From: Lepas anatifera
Taxonomy: Eukaryota; Arthropoda; Thecostraca; Lepadidae
DNA: 64,000 nucleotides
NCBI GenBank assembly: GCA_034440635.1
Contig: JAOTON010001369.1
Span: forward strand, 124,001-188,000
Direction of reading: 5' to 3'
Part shown: piece after piece, positions 21,066-33,797 of the stretch
How positions within the stretch are numbered: the stretch's first letter is position 1
Layout of the letters: the number at the start of each line of letters is the position of its first letter
Made by a program: the position numbers and the translations under genes
The notes under the pieces: generated by a model
Seen by the model: only the letters and a program-made list of their open reading frames with translations
Told to the model about the DNA's origin: nothing
Database searches by the model: none

Positions 21066-23035
21066 AACACGAACTGACAGATAGTCAGCAAGAACTCCTA
21101 AACTTAGGATTAAACTGTCAGTTTTATCCAAAATACTCTCAAAAACAGAAAAAAGCAGAAATCGAATTACTTTACCAACAGATTTGCAGCCTGCACACTG
21201 CTGGTAAGATTGAAGTAAACCCTGACATTCAGGAGCAGCTTCAAGCCGAGAGCACGAAACATAGGGGTAATTCTAGGAGCACAGTATTAAGTCCCAGATT
21301 ACGTTAGGCGGCAGGAGAACTAAAAACAATACAAACATCGTAATTAGGCGCGCAGATAAGGCCCCCATATTTGTGATCCTAGACCGGAGTGCTTATCTGG
21401 AAAAAGTCAATGCTATTCTTAATGATACTTCCAAGTTCAAGAAGATCACAAGAAACCCCATAGAACAGCAGAAGAAGGCACTAAACAAGCTGATAGACGC
21501 GGCTAATGCCGTTCAAGGAGACGTTAAGTTGCAGCGTGTCATCGGAGAGTTTAACCCTGGATATTTATACGGGAATATAAAGACACACAAAACGGACAAC
21601 CCGATAAGACCTATAATATCTCAGATTCCTACACCTTCTTATACATTGGCCAAGAAGCTTAATAGTCTTCTATCTCCTTCATACCAGGAACATACTCGTT
21701 GAAATCATCTACGGAATTCTTAGAAATACTCAAGCTCCGAGAAAGAAAAGGCATAATTGCTTCTCTTGATGCCCAAAGCCTTTTTACGAATGTGCCCATT
21801 GATAAAACCATTCAGATCATCCTTGACAATGCCTTCAATCATCCTGATCTACCACCACCTCGGGTACCACGTCATATACTGGAAGAGATGCTATCTGTTT
21901 GCACAAAAGTGTCCCCTTCCGTTGCCCAGAGGGCAAACTCTTCTATCAAGTAAATGGCGTTGCGATGGGCTCCCCCTGGGAGTATTATTTGCGCAAAGCT
22001 ACATGTCCTACGTGGAGGAGAAGGCTCTGGAGAAGATGGAAACCAAGCCCTATCTTTACTGTCGCTATATTGATGACATATACTCAGATGTGAAGGACAC
22101 TGAACAGCTTGAAACTCTGAAGAACAAGTTAGAGGAGGTCTCTGAACTCCATTTCACGACGGAAACAAGTGTTGAGCACAAGATGCCTTTCCTCGATGTG
22201 CTGGTGGATGCCACCAATGCTGAATACACAACACAAGTGTACCGTAAAGAGACAAATACGGGTCATTGCCTCAACGGTAAAAGTGAGTGCCCACAGCGGT
22301 ATAAAGACAGCGTGATAAGAGCATACGTCCATCGTGCGCTCACCCATTGCTCGTCATGGGCGCTTATACACCAAGAGCTGAACCGGATCGAAGTGTTCTA
22401 GCTTCAAACAACTATGAGAAAGCCAACATAGAAGAAATAATTTCCAGACAACTTAACAAGTACCATCAGCAAAAACCAGATAATGAAACCAACAAAGGAA
22501 ACGACATCAGGATTTTCTACCAAAACATTATGACAACCCAATATAAAAAAGAAGAGAAGACCCTGCAGGATATCGTCATCAAAAACTGCAAACCCAAAAA
22601 CCCAGAGCACAAGATCAGCCTGGTAATATTTTATAAAAGCCCAAAAATCTCAAGTCTAGTCATGAAGAACAACCTGTCCGAGAAGAACTCGAAATTAAAA
22701 GCCATCAACATAGTCTACCAATTTAAATGCCCATTTGGTGACTGCGCGCACCGTCCAGAGCGTAGCTATGTTGGTTACACAACGACGAGCTTCTCAAGGA
22801 GGATGACTATGCACTTGCAGAAGGCGCTCCACAGAAACATCTAAGACAAGACCACGACAAGACCCTGACAAGAACCATCCTCGTCGATAATACAGACATC
22901 CTCACTCGCTGCCAAGACAAAAGAAGCTGCAGGTTCTGGAGTCAGTATTCATCCGCGATCTCAGCCCGACCATCAATCGGCAGATGAATCAAATATCCAC
23001 ATTATCATTATTCGATGGCGCCCCTGGGCTAGGTT
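21066..23035 (+). pseudogene. Penelope-like element 1: RT with GIY-YIG endonuclease, frameshifted
   Basis: Reading across frames gives the N-terminal 'LTDSQQELLNLGLN' (21070), then an RT core with 'YGNIKTHK' and 'RPIISQ' (21570), 'SLDAQSLFTNVP' (21760), 'VNGVAMGSP' (21950) and catalytic 'YIDD' (22068). A linker and a C-terminal GIY-YIG-type nuclease follow ('YQFKCPFGDC', 'YVGYTTTSFSRRMTMHL', 22715-22820), ending 'KKLQVLESVFIRD' near 22950. This order is that of canonical Penelope-like retroelements. At least four frame changes and a stop near 21305 inactivate it. It is related to the relic at 35082-36960, which carries the same linker and nuclease. Confidence 0.88.
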
Positions 23036-23226
23036 AAGATAAGTGTGCGTAAAGTTAGGTAGCATAAGTGACAAAGGATTGCCCTAAATAAAAGTGTTTA
23101 GAAATATGTTAGAATATGTATGTAAGTTTAATTTTAAAAACCAGTATCGTGTCTTTTTCTTGATGGTGCCCTCATGAGCTATCAGCATGAAATTTTAAAC
23201 TAAGATTTGTCCATGCTGTTTAAGAA

Positions 23227-24256
23227 TTAACCCGCGCCCCACCGGGGTCCGGCGCCACCTTCGCCCCACCGGGGGCCATCGATGGCCCCCTCTAACTCCG
23301 AAAATATGGGCGTTAGCGCAAATCTGCAAAGTGCAATAGAAAGCTCGCGTGAATTCAGTAAGAAATTACTTCGCATGTTTTAGTGCTCAGGTCAATGGTT
23401 TGACCTCCAGAGGTCAAATTAGGTCAAGATCGGCTATTTTCACTCAAATATGCAATGATTAAGCAAACTGGGCATAACTCTTATGTCATTAGAGCTATTG
23501 AGACCTGGTAAAGTACATTTGATAGAAAATTGCCAGTACTTTTTCCGCTATGTGGAACGTAAAGACCTCCCGCCAGTGGTTTGACCGCCAGAGGTCACCT
23601 CGTGACCTAATATGACCTGAGGTCACGAAAGGTCAAAAGTGACCTTGCCGTATATCAAATGAAAGCCAGTGACAAGACAAACACGATGGTGTTTGTTTCA
23701 CCGCTCTAGCTCAATTAGGTCAAAAGTTATTGTCAAAATACTGTTTTTGACCTCTGGTGACCTTGGATGACCTTGGAAAAGTCAAAGGGTAAATATGACC
23801 CCTGGGATCCGTGAAAGGGTGTCCAAAAACGTTGTTCTGAGCAGTCTGAGTATTTGCAATCATTTTTGTGGCTTTTATATCATGAAATAGCTTTTCCCCA
23901 TGCTTTTCCAATGGGAGAGGTCGCCTCGTGACCTGACCTCAGGCACGAAATCGAAAAATCCCGGATATACACCTTGTAGACCCTGGAGGGGTCATGAAAT
24001 GTAGGAAGTTTCAAATCGATCGACTTTGAAATGTAGCTCTTACAGAGCTCTAAAGGTGAAGTGAGGTGACCTTGGTTGACCTCGTCTGGTGACCTGACCT
24101 TGGGTGACCCGGGGTAAAAATTTCAGGGATGATGGGAAAATGATGCAGTGAGAGGTAGAGCCCTCAACCGCGGTGCTGCGCCTCGTCGTTTTTCTGCTAT
24201 CCCGGAAAAACCTTAGGGGGGGCCATCGATGGCCCCACCGGTGGGGCGAGGGTTAA
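23227..24256 (-). mobile_element. TTAA-flanked AGGTCA-rich element A2 (complete)
   Basis: TTAA at 23227-23230 and 24253-24256; 1030 bp, inverted relative to A1 and close to it in length and sequence. Both ends carry the GGGGGCCATCGATGGCCCCC-type subterminal palindrome (near 23274 and 24219). It lies between the Penelope element 1 body and the TA-linked module. Confidence 0.9.
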
Positions 24257-24492
24257 GAGCTAGTTATATCGAGACGATCCGAAAGTAGATGAGTGTATTT
24301 TGTATGCATTTATGTATTTGTACCAATTGATATGCCCGAAGATGTTAATGTGATTGACGAAACGTCGCGAAATGTATCATTTGGTAAACTATTATCTGAG
24401 TTTCCATCCAACGAGCAGAGAAAACTAATAATGAAAATCGAAACACTGAATAGAAAACTGACAAATGCCAAGCACGCTGTCATTTTAATCAA

Positions 24493-24542
<50 letters not shown>

Positions 24543-24745
24543 TTACCAGAGTTCATCCCCCAGGACTAGCACTGATAAGAGGAACTATATTCCGATCAAA
24601 CACACTTCAGCGGCCAGATTGAGATTCCAGAACTCTGCTGTTCAGACAGCAATAACATATGATGCTTTCATGAGAGATCTGATGGAAGCTGGGCACGTTT
24701 CGAAGAATAAGCCATACCCTACTCTCGATAAGAAGATTCCTTGGG
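24257..24745 (+). repeat. TA-linked coding-like module, copy 1
   Basis: Shares sequence with 34470-34860 (inverted): a coding-like stretch ending 'KLTNAKHA', a (TA)n tract (24494-24537), then 'CCCCAGGACTAGCACTGATAAGAG' in pieces and a segment readable as 'RFQNSAVQTAITYDAFMRDL'. Both copies lie next to Penelope relics, so it may belong to the Penelope terminal region. I do not recognise a domain. Confidence 0.55.
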
Positions 24746-25167
24746 CTCAGAACTTTATTCTTTAATAACGCCTTGTTCACGTGGACGGTCCACCGGCCTC
24801 TCGAACAAGGCCACTGCAACCTCTTTAATTGGCTCGCGTGCTGTGTGGAAGGATTGAGCTGGAGTGTAGTAAAACCCATGTAATCCATCGGGCTCAGACG
24901 TCACCGTAATTAGCTCCCGTTCAAGTTGCCTGGCATTTTTCGACGGTGACGTCATCGCCGCGATGCCGCAGGCGTTTTGCGGCTTAAAGTATCGGCAAAC
25001 TGGGTATGTTTGGCATGGTCAGTAAAGCTTGCAAATGACTGAAAGACGTCAAAAATGGCTTAGTTGACAAGTTCGATCATATTTCTAGCCAGTACAGAGT
25101 TTCTGCAGTCCTAAGACCGGCCTGCAGGGACTTCAGGGGCTTTTCTCGCAGTGGTGTTCCGTTGCTC

Positions 25168-26368
25168 TTAACCCTTGCCCCGGTGGCGGGTACGAGCCAC
25201 CTCCGCCCTGGTGGGGGGGCTAAAAAAGGCCCCCCACGATCTCAACAACGAAGAGAGCTAGAAAAAAGCGCAAAACGGCAATCGAAAGCTCTTCGAAAAT
25301 GATATCGAAAATACTCGAGTCATTTTTCTTGTCAGGTCAATATCAAGGTCACCAGAGGTCAAAATAGGTCAAAATCGCTAATATGGGGTGTACTAAGAAA
25401 ACCTCATATATCTCAGAAACTATGATAGCTAGAAACATTTTTCTAACACCATTCGAAAGCTCTTGAGATGTGCTTTCATTACAATGCGATTCATTTTCGT
25501 GTCAGGTCAAAGCCTAGGGAGCTACAGGTCACTAAATATTGGACATATTCTTGGGAATGTCCATAGCCACCCATGCGTAAGAGCGTTTACTTTTTCGCTA
25601 ATAGCTTCCAAACCAAACAAGATACAGCCATAGTTTATGCACCATTGCAATCCTCTCGTCAATACAAATCGAATAATATATGATATTGCTATGCCAGGTC
25701 AAATTTAAGAATTTGACCTGTCCCAGGTCAACGGTCTGACCCAACTTGACCTGGTATAGTCATGATGTATATCATTTGATTTCCAGTGACTATACAAACA
25801 CTTTGGTGACAAAATAAAAGCTCTATCTTTGTTTATTCAAAATGTATAGAGAAAAACACAAAAAATGCTTATTTGACCTAAGGTGACCTTTTAAAGGTCA
25901 AAAGTCAAAATTTTTGACATCAACTTCAGAAATGGGCTAAGAGCAAGTCGCAACCGATGTTTGAAGTTGATTCCATCCATACTTACTGAGAAAAGCTCAT
26001 TTCGTGATTTTCCCTATGTATTGACAATGGGGAGGTCATGCTCTGCACATGACCTTAGGTCACCAATATCAAAAATCCCGGAACAAATGTTGTAGCTCCT
26101 GGTGGGCCCAATATGTGGTATGAGTTTCAACTTGATCGATTTACCCTTCTTTTAGTTATGCGGTCCTAAGTATTTCTTGAGGTGAGGTCACTTCACCTAG
26201 CCTGGTGACCTGACCTGATATGACCTTGAGCCAAAATTTTCAGGAAAGATGTAAAAATGATGAAGGAACAGCTACACCAAGTTTGGCGGCGCTGCGCGCC
26301 GCCGATTTTTGCTCATTTTGGAATCACCCGAGGGGGGTCTAAAAGACCCCCACCCGGGCGAAGGTTAA
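25168..26368 (+). mobile_element. TTAA-flanked AGGTCA-rich element B1 (complete)
   Basis: TTAA at 25168-25171 and 26365-26368; 1201 bp. The left end is CCCTTGCCCCGG and the right end CCCGGGCGAAGG. A perfect hairpin GGCGGCGC-TGC-GCGCCGCC lies at 26285-26303. AGGTCA/TGACCT hexamers recur from end to end. No coding capacity. It pairs with B2 (35439-36636), which is inverted and nearly the same length. Confidence 0.9.
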
Positions 26369-26559
26369 GAGTCATTATCAGTGTAATAGCATTGTAATTT
26401 CATTCTTTACATCACCGTTGCTTAAATGAGAATACAAAGTACGGGTCTTTCCATTGAAGGTTTCTTAGCGAGACGAATAACTTGTTTGAGGTACCGCATG
26501 GTCGCAGATCCAGGACTTATTTTGGGGAGGCTAGAAGACTCAAACCTCCCCCACTGCTA

Positions 26560-26695
26560 GTGGCGGATACAAGGGGACTAGGGCTCGAGCCCCCCCGTGT
26601 TAGTGTCTAGAAATGCATAGGCCGATGCTGATGTGAGGCAATGGCAGGGAGGCTCGAACCCTTTGCCCCCACCAAAAAAGTCCTGTACCCGCCAC
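26560..26695. mobile_element. Small hAT-type MITE relic
   Basis: Ends resemble AGTGGCGGATACAAGGGG (26571) and, inverted, CCTGTACCCGCCACTG (26681-26696). Target duplication is not clear. Confidence 0.45.
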
Positions 26696-26818
26696 TGTCC
26701 CCGCCGTAGCCTCCGAACAGCCTATGCTTATACAGATATTAGTAGACATCTCGGAGGGGCCCCTCGGAATTTAGGAGGCTCGTGAGCCCCATAACCTCCT
26801 TATATCCCCGACTGGTAC

Positions 26819-27100
26819 CATAGGCGGATTCAGGGGACAAAGCCCGGGCGGGTGTCCCCCGATGAGCCCTCTCGGTGTCCCCTGAAATGGTCACAGCGCC
26901 TCCTGAAAGGTCGATGGCGCTACCTGAAATGTCGCTTCCCAACCCCACTCCTCCGCAGGATGGAGAAAGCAACGCCCGCCGATAGGATTTGGCGCCCACC
27001 TGATGGGTTTTGATAGCCAAAAGTGACGCTCCCTGGTCTGGATGACACCCCCTCCCGGGAAGAATGCCCCCCCGAACTGGCAATCCTGGATCCGCCTATG
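26819..27100. mobile_element. hAT-type MITE
   Basis: Inverted ends CATAGGCGGATTCAGGGG and CCTGGATCCGCCTATG. The 8-bp flanks ACTGGTAC (26811-26818) and ACTAGTGC (27101-27108) differ at two places, consistent with an old 8-bp duplication. The same terminus truncates LINE-A at about 4450. Confidence 0.65.
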
Positions 27101-27643
27101 ACTAGTGCCCTGTATATATAAACAGCCCAATCAAAATAACTTTAGGCAAAATTTCATCACACTTACGGGTTTCAATGGGATGAGTCAGAGGCGAAGCCGC
27201 GGAATTTTTTTACGGGGGACAGGAGTGGTCCGGCGATGATAACAAGGAAGGGGGAAGAGGTGGCACTTGGTGGATGCAGGAGACAAGGGGAGCACTTGGT
27301 CCTCCAATAGCCAATGGGGAGCACATCTCACGTCCGTGCTGCTTTCGACGCCCATGACTGCAACTGTTAGAGCGATCGGCACGTAATGCATTTAGGCTTT
27401 GAGCAGCGGCTATAATCCGGCTCTGAGGTTTGATCTTTCCTACTATCGTTACTGTTTCCGTATTTACCCAAACCCACTCCCTTCACCCCGGATGTCGTTT
27501 CATTGGTTTTTATTCTCGCTCGGTCCCGTCATGTTTCTCTTTTATAGTGTTGCGGCTCAGTAAAAACCGTAGTAGGATTGCCAGACTAGTATACTTTTTA
27601 GTATAACATACCAAAGGTACTAGATTTGTCGACACATTTCACT

Positions 27644-28090
27644 TCACAGACATTTAATTGCACAAAAATGTATTCCATGGCTCTTTTCGTAAATATATAA
27701 ACTCAATTTATTCAAAAAGCCTAAATTGTAGCCCTCAAAATAAGGAGCTGTTGCCTTTCTTAGTGGATACCAAAAAAACAACCAAAATTTTACTAGTAGA
27801 AAACTTGAACCAATCTGGGATTCTAAGGCCTTGGCCGTAATATGTTCCTCTTTAACCAGTCTCCTGCAGTGTCTGCCAGTTCCATCATCACGGAGCAGGA
27901 CCAGTGTGTTGTCAGATCTGCCATCAAAATAAACTCCACTGACTTCATCCTCATGCGCCTTAGCTTCAGTTGCCCCAACTGTATCTTGAAGAATCAAGTA
28001 CTGAGCCCCAAGGCCCTTAACGTATAAGGTACGGTCATCCGGCGATTCGGCTGGATCATGATGTAAGCATATGGCGTCATAATTGCTCAC
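27644..28090 (-). CDS. Orphan ORF, probably transposon-derived
   Basis: A 148-codon ORF whose first 95 residues look coding: balanced composition with 'DDRTLYVKGLGAQYLIL' and 'VYFDGRSDNTLVLL', then 'RLVKEEHIT'. The last 50 residues look like non-coding sequence, so the true coding stretch probably ends near 27830. It faintly resembles uncharacterised repeat-associated proteins with a 'FDGRKDKTLV' motif, which I recall but cannot verify. No catalytic motif, partner gene or splice signals were found. It could be an exon or a processed fragment. Confidence 0.35.
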   Translation of the reverse strand: MSNYDAICLHHDPAESPDDRTLYVKGLGAQYLILQDTVGATEAKAHEDEVSGVYFDGRSDNTLVLLRDDGTGRHCRRLVKEEHITAKALESQIGSSFLLVKFWLFFWYPLRKATAPYFEGYNLGFLNKLSLYIYEKSHGIHFCAIKCL

Positions 28091-28612
28091 ATGCCGAGCC
28101 TCTTCATTGACTTATACCTATGCAGGCGAATAACATACACAATGTAAACAATTTGTCCACCGTTGGTGCAGGCATAGACGGCTATCAAGTGTCAATAAAT
28201 CATAGCAGCACCATGTTGTCGGGATGTTCCGAGTCATGTGGTATGCTTGGTGCTATCTCTGCGCTTTAAAAAGCACAGCTACGCCTCATATATCTATCGG
28301 GAGTGAGGCCGCACCCTTGACCCGAACAACATCAACGAAGATTCACCAGAGTGCAGGCGAGATCGCTTAAAAGTGCAACCTAAAACGCTCGAGTTGTATT
28401 GCGAACTATTATAATCGATCGCCTAAAATCGAGGCGTATAACGTTGCACCTTTTAAGGGTGCAGCGCGGCACGGTTAGGCTCACGCGCGCCGTCGGTTTT
28501 ACTGCACGTGCATCACTTCCGCTCGCGTCTCTCCACTTTGGTGCGGGACGCAGCAGGAAGCGGATGGGCTCTGAGCTATACTGCTATTATGTTTTTTTCA
28601 GATCAGTCATTG

Positions 28613-28712
28613 ATTAGGGTTTAACAACACCGGCTCACATCCTGTAGTAGGGATTCTGGGTGCCAGATCATTGATTTATTCAGTGGAGCTGCTTGGACTT
28701 AAGCCTTGGCGC
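28613..28712 (-). mobile_element. Diverged relic of the tRNA-Arg SINE
   Basis: TTAGGGTTTAACAACACCGG, GGGATTCTGGG and TGATTTATTCAGTGGAGCTG align in order with the body of the SINE at 2084-2266 with many substitutions. Confidence 0.5.
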
Positions 28713-31030
28713 CTTACTGCGCAAGAGAGCCCACACACAAAACACTTTTACCCTGTGCCAGTGGATATATGCGCCGTACGCGGATTCTTCTAAAAAGTAA
28801 TACGCTCTCGGCGAGTATTTGCAATCGAGTAAACATCTATTCGGTAAGTTACCCGCCCATGGTTTCGAATGTCCACGATTACCAGATCTTACTGCGGCTA
28901 GATCCTCAATGGCAGTGTAACTTACTCGAGAAATGCGAGTTCATGATATATATATGCATCGCACGAGTCATTCACTCGCGAGAGTTGGGTGCATCGCTCT
29001 CGCTACCCTGCGCTCCGAACCTAGTATCGCGTGTATTTCCGAACTCGCGGTGTTCGGGTCGGGAATCCGCAAACCCCGAGTACAGTACCCTTGGCAAACG
29101 GAAGTGCGTCCGGTGCGTCAGCCATCTTTGATTCTAGCACCAGTTGACTGTGCGACGTTGACGTGCGAAGTGTTGTAACGTTTCATTGCGGCGAAAGATT
29201 AGAAATGAGAGAGCAGAAGGGTTTCTAGCCCTCTTATTTGGCAAACTGTGTAAGCTCAACGCAACAACACATCAGGAGACAACTTACAGAAGTAGGAGAG
29301 GTTTAGGACTAGCCTGGAAAACTGCAGTTTTCACATGGGACGAAGGTAAGTGGAGAACTCAACCGCCTTTACTGTGACACCTTTGATCATACATCACTAT
29401 TTCACGTGAAAGATTACCATCAGCAGGGGCGTCACTAGGCAATTTTTGCCGAGGAGGGGGACGGATCTCTGACTGGGGATGACCGGGTGGGAGGAAGGGG
29501 GGCTGAAGGCAAAGTTTGAACACATTCTTTTGCTTTTAAAAATGCTGTCGATGCACTTCACTCTCCGTTAGAATTGGAAGTAGTTAGGTAGGCCCGCGAA
29601 GATAATGATAATAAAATGCTGAACACCTAAATTGAATTCCAGATTTTTGGGGGTAGGTCCTCCCTAATTTTCCAGCTGCAGGATCACGCTCTCCCCCAAT
29701 CCGCCCCTCCGCTTTCGGTATGATGACTCCCTGAAACTTTGGGGATGTGAGTTAGGTACACGCTACAAATAGTTTAATACACGCTACAATAGCAGAAAAA
29801 ACTTGTGGGCTGCAGAGACGCGCGGACGACGGATTTACTCGCTGGCATTACACGATGAGTGTGGGTACGCAAAAGGGGTTACTCGACGTGCGCGGATCAA
29901 GAAACTCGTTGACTGCGAGTTAGTTACACGAAGTGGACGAGTTTTTTTCACCCACCGGCAGAGTGTTAAAAACGTCTGCGGGCCGAAAGCACGCGAATGG
30001 TGGAGTTTAATCGACGGTGTGGGGTAAGCAAGCTTTGTGTGCAGCACCACCTAGCCATTTTGCGCCTTTTACCTGCCAAGTGACCACGAGGACATTGGCA
30101 GGTATTCTGCCTTACCAGGAGGAGGAAATAAGGTAAGGCAACCTGAACCTACGGTACTTCACCACCAACACCATGGCGTTGCATGAAAATAATTGACTCT
30201 GAATTACCTACTTTCTCCAATTATTTAGATCGTCCTACCTGGACGGTTTTCACCAGAGGCGGATCTAGATTGGTTGTTTGAGGGGGGAAATGGTCCCAAA
30301 TCGTGATAAACTTGTTTGAAGAAATTCGGGCAAATAGTGTGGTTTGCGGGGAGATAGCCGTTTTGCCTCTTTCCCCCCTCTGAATCGGCCAGTGGTCATT
30401 ACGGATTTGAGTGGATGGGGGAAGGGTGGGGCTCATTTACCTTTTGAAAAATGGCTGATAGAAAACTATGCTCTCCTAAACAAGCAAAAGTGGAGTAAGT
30501 TGGGTGGGATATTAATTTTTTCTGCTTCTTTCCTTACAAGGAGCGATCAAGCATCCGGAGTCCATGCTGCTTCGTGCCATCCCCGAAAGGCCTCAGCGCA
30601 TACGCAGATCCAGGGAGGCATGGGGGGCTCGTGAAAAATTCAAAAGTATGTTTTTACTGTGAAGCTGATGATGAGGTTATAGGCAAAGTGGAAGACATTC
30701 CACGAGGCCTGCGGTGCGGTGCAGAGGCCGAATAGTAGGACAGAAACGGGCCGGATACGTGTTTGGGTTATGTGATCAGTGCGGTTGGAGTATTTGCCTC
30801 GAGTTTTGTCGTAATATTGCTTATACAAGACTGCCGTTACTTGCAGTGTTACCTCTGAGTCGTTCCATGCAAGACAGTTTCGGAAAGGTCATGTAAAGAC
30901 CTGAAACAAAGCATATGGTTTTGGAAGCGCGCGTGATTGTATAACTCTTGCTTTCTACCGGGGAATGTTATTCCATCTCCGAATTCAGAGGTTCGTTACA
31001 TGTAACGAATTTTAGTTCTGCAGAACAGAA
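28713..31030. other. No gene recognised; scattered MITE ends
   Basis: A CpG-containing stretch near 28900-29200 and 29800-30060 has short ORFs without recognisable domains. MITE-like ends occur at 29424 (AGGGGCGTCACTAGGC), 29697 (CAATCCGCCCCT) and 30250 (AGAGGCGGATCTAG). A first exon or regulatory region is possible but unsupported. Confidence 0.3.
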
Positions 31031-31039
31031 ATCATGGTC

Positions 31040-31415
31040 GCTGCTGGAAACAGTGCAGGTCAGCACTGGAAGTGTTACGTCACACACTTGAGCGAGCACA
31101 AACACACAACACACGAAAGGTATGATAATACACTTAAAAGAAGCGCGAGGCAGTACTGGAGCAGTGCAAGGTTACGCTTCATAGGTGACCAGTAAAGTAC
31201 GAAAGGTTTTACGATACACTGATAAGCAGAGCAAGCTAGCACTGGAGAAGTGCCACGTTACACTCTTTTGACCAATGGTAACGCACTAAAGGTGTTACAA
31301 GGCACGGGTAAGGAACGTCGGTTCACTGGATACCAGTGCATGTTACACCTTTTAGGCGAACGTATGTCCGTTTAAAATGTCCGTTCTCCCTCCACGCTTT
31401 AAAGGTGCGTTGTTG
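31040..31415. repeat. Degenerate ~86-bp tandem repeat
   Basis: The phrase CACTGGA...AGTGY.ACGTTACAC recurs at about 31063, 31152, 31238 and 31323 (spacings 89, 86 and 85). Between them a second phrase, CGAAAGGT..TACGATACACT, recurs at about 31117, 31200 and 31281. A partial fifth unit starts near 31395. Units are strongly diverged. Confidence 0.65.
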
Positions 31416-31768
31416 CACTAACGGTGTACAAATTTCTTACAGTGTATTTTCACACAATATTCAGACATAATCTAATTCTATATCCTATTGGAATCGTTCT
31501 GCTTAGCAAAATGTTGGCAAAGATTTTATCATCACCTAGTCTAAGGACTGGCTCGTCCATGAGATCGACAATTCGTGGTCCTAACCACCCCCCCCCCACC
31601 GTGTGGGGCATAAATGTACCGCAGTAAAAACTGAGTTTGAACGGTCACCACGATCCTGACCGAGTTGAATGTGATAGTAAGCCAGTTCAGTGAGCGAAGT
31701 TATGTAATTTGGGTGCATTGCAACGATCATAATGGAAAAAAGCTGGATTGTGTGCCGATGCATTTTCA

Positions 31769-32010
31769 TTAACACCCACCCCGGTGGGCCCGCGAGCCGT
31801 CTTCGCCATGGTGGGTGGGGGTTTCCAAACACCCCCTTGAACTCGGCTCCTATGCGGGATAGCTAAAAAACGCGAACGCTAGTGGATAGCCCATAAAAAT
31901 TCATGAAGAAACTACATCAGCCAACTTTTGGCTCAGGTTAATATTGAGGTCATGACAGGTCAAAGAAGCTGCATTTTAAAGAAGGGGATTTTTGGCTCTA
32001 ACGTTTGACA
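31769..32010 (+). mobile_element. TTAA/AGGTCA-type element F1, truncated
   Basis: Begins TTAACACCCACCCCGGTGGG at 31769, followed by a GC-rich palindromic end, a CGGCTCCTATGCGGGATAGC block and 'GAGGTCATGACAGGTCA' near 31948. The other end is missing. The inner block is related to 11580-11715. Confidence 0.5.
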
Positions 32011-32632
32011 GAGTTGAGCAGGATCATTTTTAGGCACCATTTGCTTTTTCTCATCACGGTGATAATTGGTGATCTTACCTGAAGTAAGCATTTTGTGCGC
32101 CAGTTTCGGGTATGGTTACTAGCTTCATGAATTCAAGTAAGATGAATGATTTGTCCTTGATAGCTTGCTTTTACACAAAGCACTTGTTTTTTCTATTTGT
32201 ACTTCTGCGTCAAGCAGCACACAGCGCCTGTCTCTCTGCTGCGCCGCAGTGTCTCGCCTGCAGTGATGCTGCACCGCCGGGCTCGCACGTTGCTGGCTGA
32301 CGTTTCGCGGCGGATTTTGGTGGCTGCAATTTTAGCAGAGAAAAATGATGCGCGGCCATGGGCGTCGGAAGTGAGTGGTGCCGTGGGGACTTGGCATGTG
32401 GTTTTGGTTTTCTCCCTGTTATCTGCGTGCGCTTAGGTAAATGTTTCGAAGTCTTGTGCGAGTGAAGCGCATCGGTACTATTTACTAATTCCGTGGCGCC
32501 GCCCCTATGTGTGTATCCCATGCTGTTTTGTACCCGCCCTATCTTGATCAACACTTTTTCCACCTCAGAAAATGATTACTCCAAGCGACTGTCTTTTTAA
32601 AATATCATCCCAGTTCACATGGGCTAATGGCG

Positions 32633-32990
32633 GCATTTAAAGGGAATGTAACACCTTTGGTAGCATCAAGGAATTCAGTGTAATTGAGAGTATTTTTAGC
32701 TGAAAATGAGAATGTCCATGATTTCTCTAACAAATGCACAACGAGCTCAATATTTTTATTTTTAAAATGCTCCTCTGGGGTGACAAATAAACATTTCCCT
32801 GTGGATGACGTCATGATCTGGCAACTACTACCATATTAAATAGGCTTCATGGGCTTCAATTGGCTGATTACTCACCGTGACGTCAGAGCTGTCGTCACAC
32901 CAACAGCTGACAACTGTGGCCGCCTGGCTGGGGTACATTTGGCGTAGATTTCAGGTAGGTTTTTAGCTTTTCTCATCGGATTTTTTTGTT
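32633..32990 (+). mobile_element. Element H2 (AAAGGGAATGT ends), interrupted by D2
   Basis: Matches H1 (58487-59331) in reverse, from the end TTTAAAGGGAATGTAACACC through 'GATGACGTCATGATCTGG' and 'AGGTAGGTTTTTAGCTTTTCTC'. It lacks the hAT MITE seen in H1, so it shows the empty site. The remainder probably continues past D2, from 33798, but is strongly diverged. Confidence 0.7.
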
Positions 32991-33797
32991 TTAACACGCG
33001 CATTGACGGGGGTGCCACCTTCACTTTGACGAGGGGGGCGTGTACCCGCTCCCCTAATAGCTCGAGAACCACGGTAGGTAGCGAAAAACGACAAACGGCG
33101 TTGAGTTGCTTATCTACTTCTCCATCGAAAATATTTGAACCATTTTTTGTCAGGTCACATTTAAGGTCACGAGAGGTCAAAACATGTCGTAATAGGGATA
33201 ACATGTAAATTAAGTTTTTCGGTCATTACATCTGAACAAATAAAGATTAAGCAAAACGACTTGAACTTTATGAATCCTCGCAGCACGCCGAATCGAATGA
33301 TATATAATTTGACCTTGCCAGCTCAAATCAAGGATTTGACCTGACCTGAGGTCAGGTCAGGGTCAAATTATATAAAATGCATATCATTAGAACTGCAAAG
33401 CCAAAATAAACGCTCTATCACTATCCGTTACTGAGTTATACAGTAAAAACTATTTTCCCCATGTATTTCCAATGGAGAGGTCATGCCTCGTACCTGCCCT
33501 TAGGTCATCGATATCAAAAATATCGGAACATATCTTAGATAACTCGGTGGGTCCATTATGTGATTGGATAAGTTCACCCTGCTCCGACTTATGTTATCTT
33601 AAACTTTTTTAGGTCAGGTTACTTGACCTGTACTCGTGACCTGACCTGAGATGACCTAACCTTAAAATTTTCACAGAAGTTGTAACAATGATGAGCAAAA
33701 GGCATGCCAAGTACGGCGGCGCTACGCGCCGTCGTTTTACTGCTATCTCCGAAAAACCCGAGGGGGCGGGTACCGCCCCCGTCAGTGCGCGTGTTAA
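32991..33797 (+). mobile_element. TTAA-flanked AGGTCA-rich element D2 (complete)
   Basis: TTAA at 32991-32994 and 33794-33797; 807 bp. Ends CACGCGCATTGACGGGGG and GTCAGTGCGCGTG. Inserted in element H2. Confidence 0.9.

Noticed and set aside
23168..23200. Hammerhead ribozyme after Penelope element 1
   Set aside because: CTCATGAGCTATCAGCATGAAA resembles the core, but the essential G of CTGATGA is C and closing helices are not evident.
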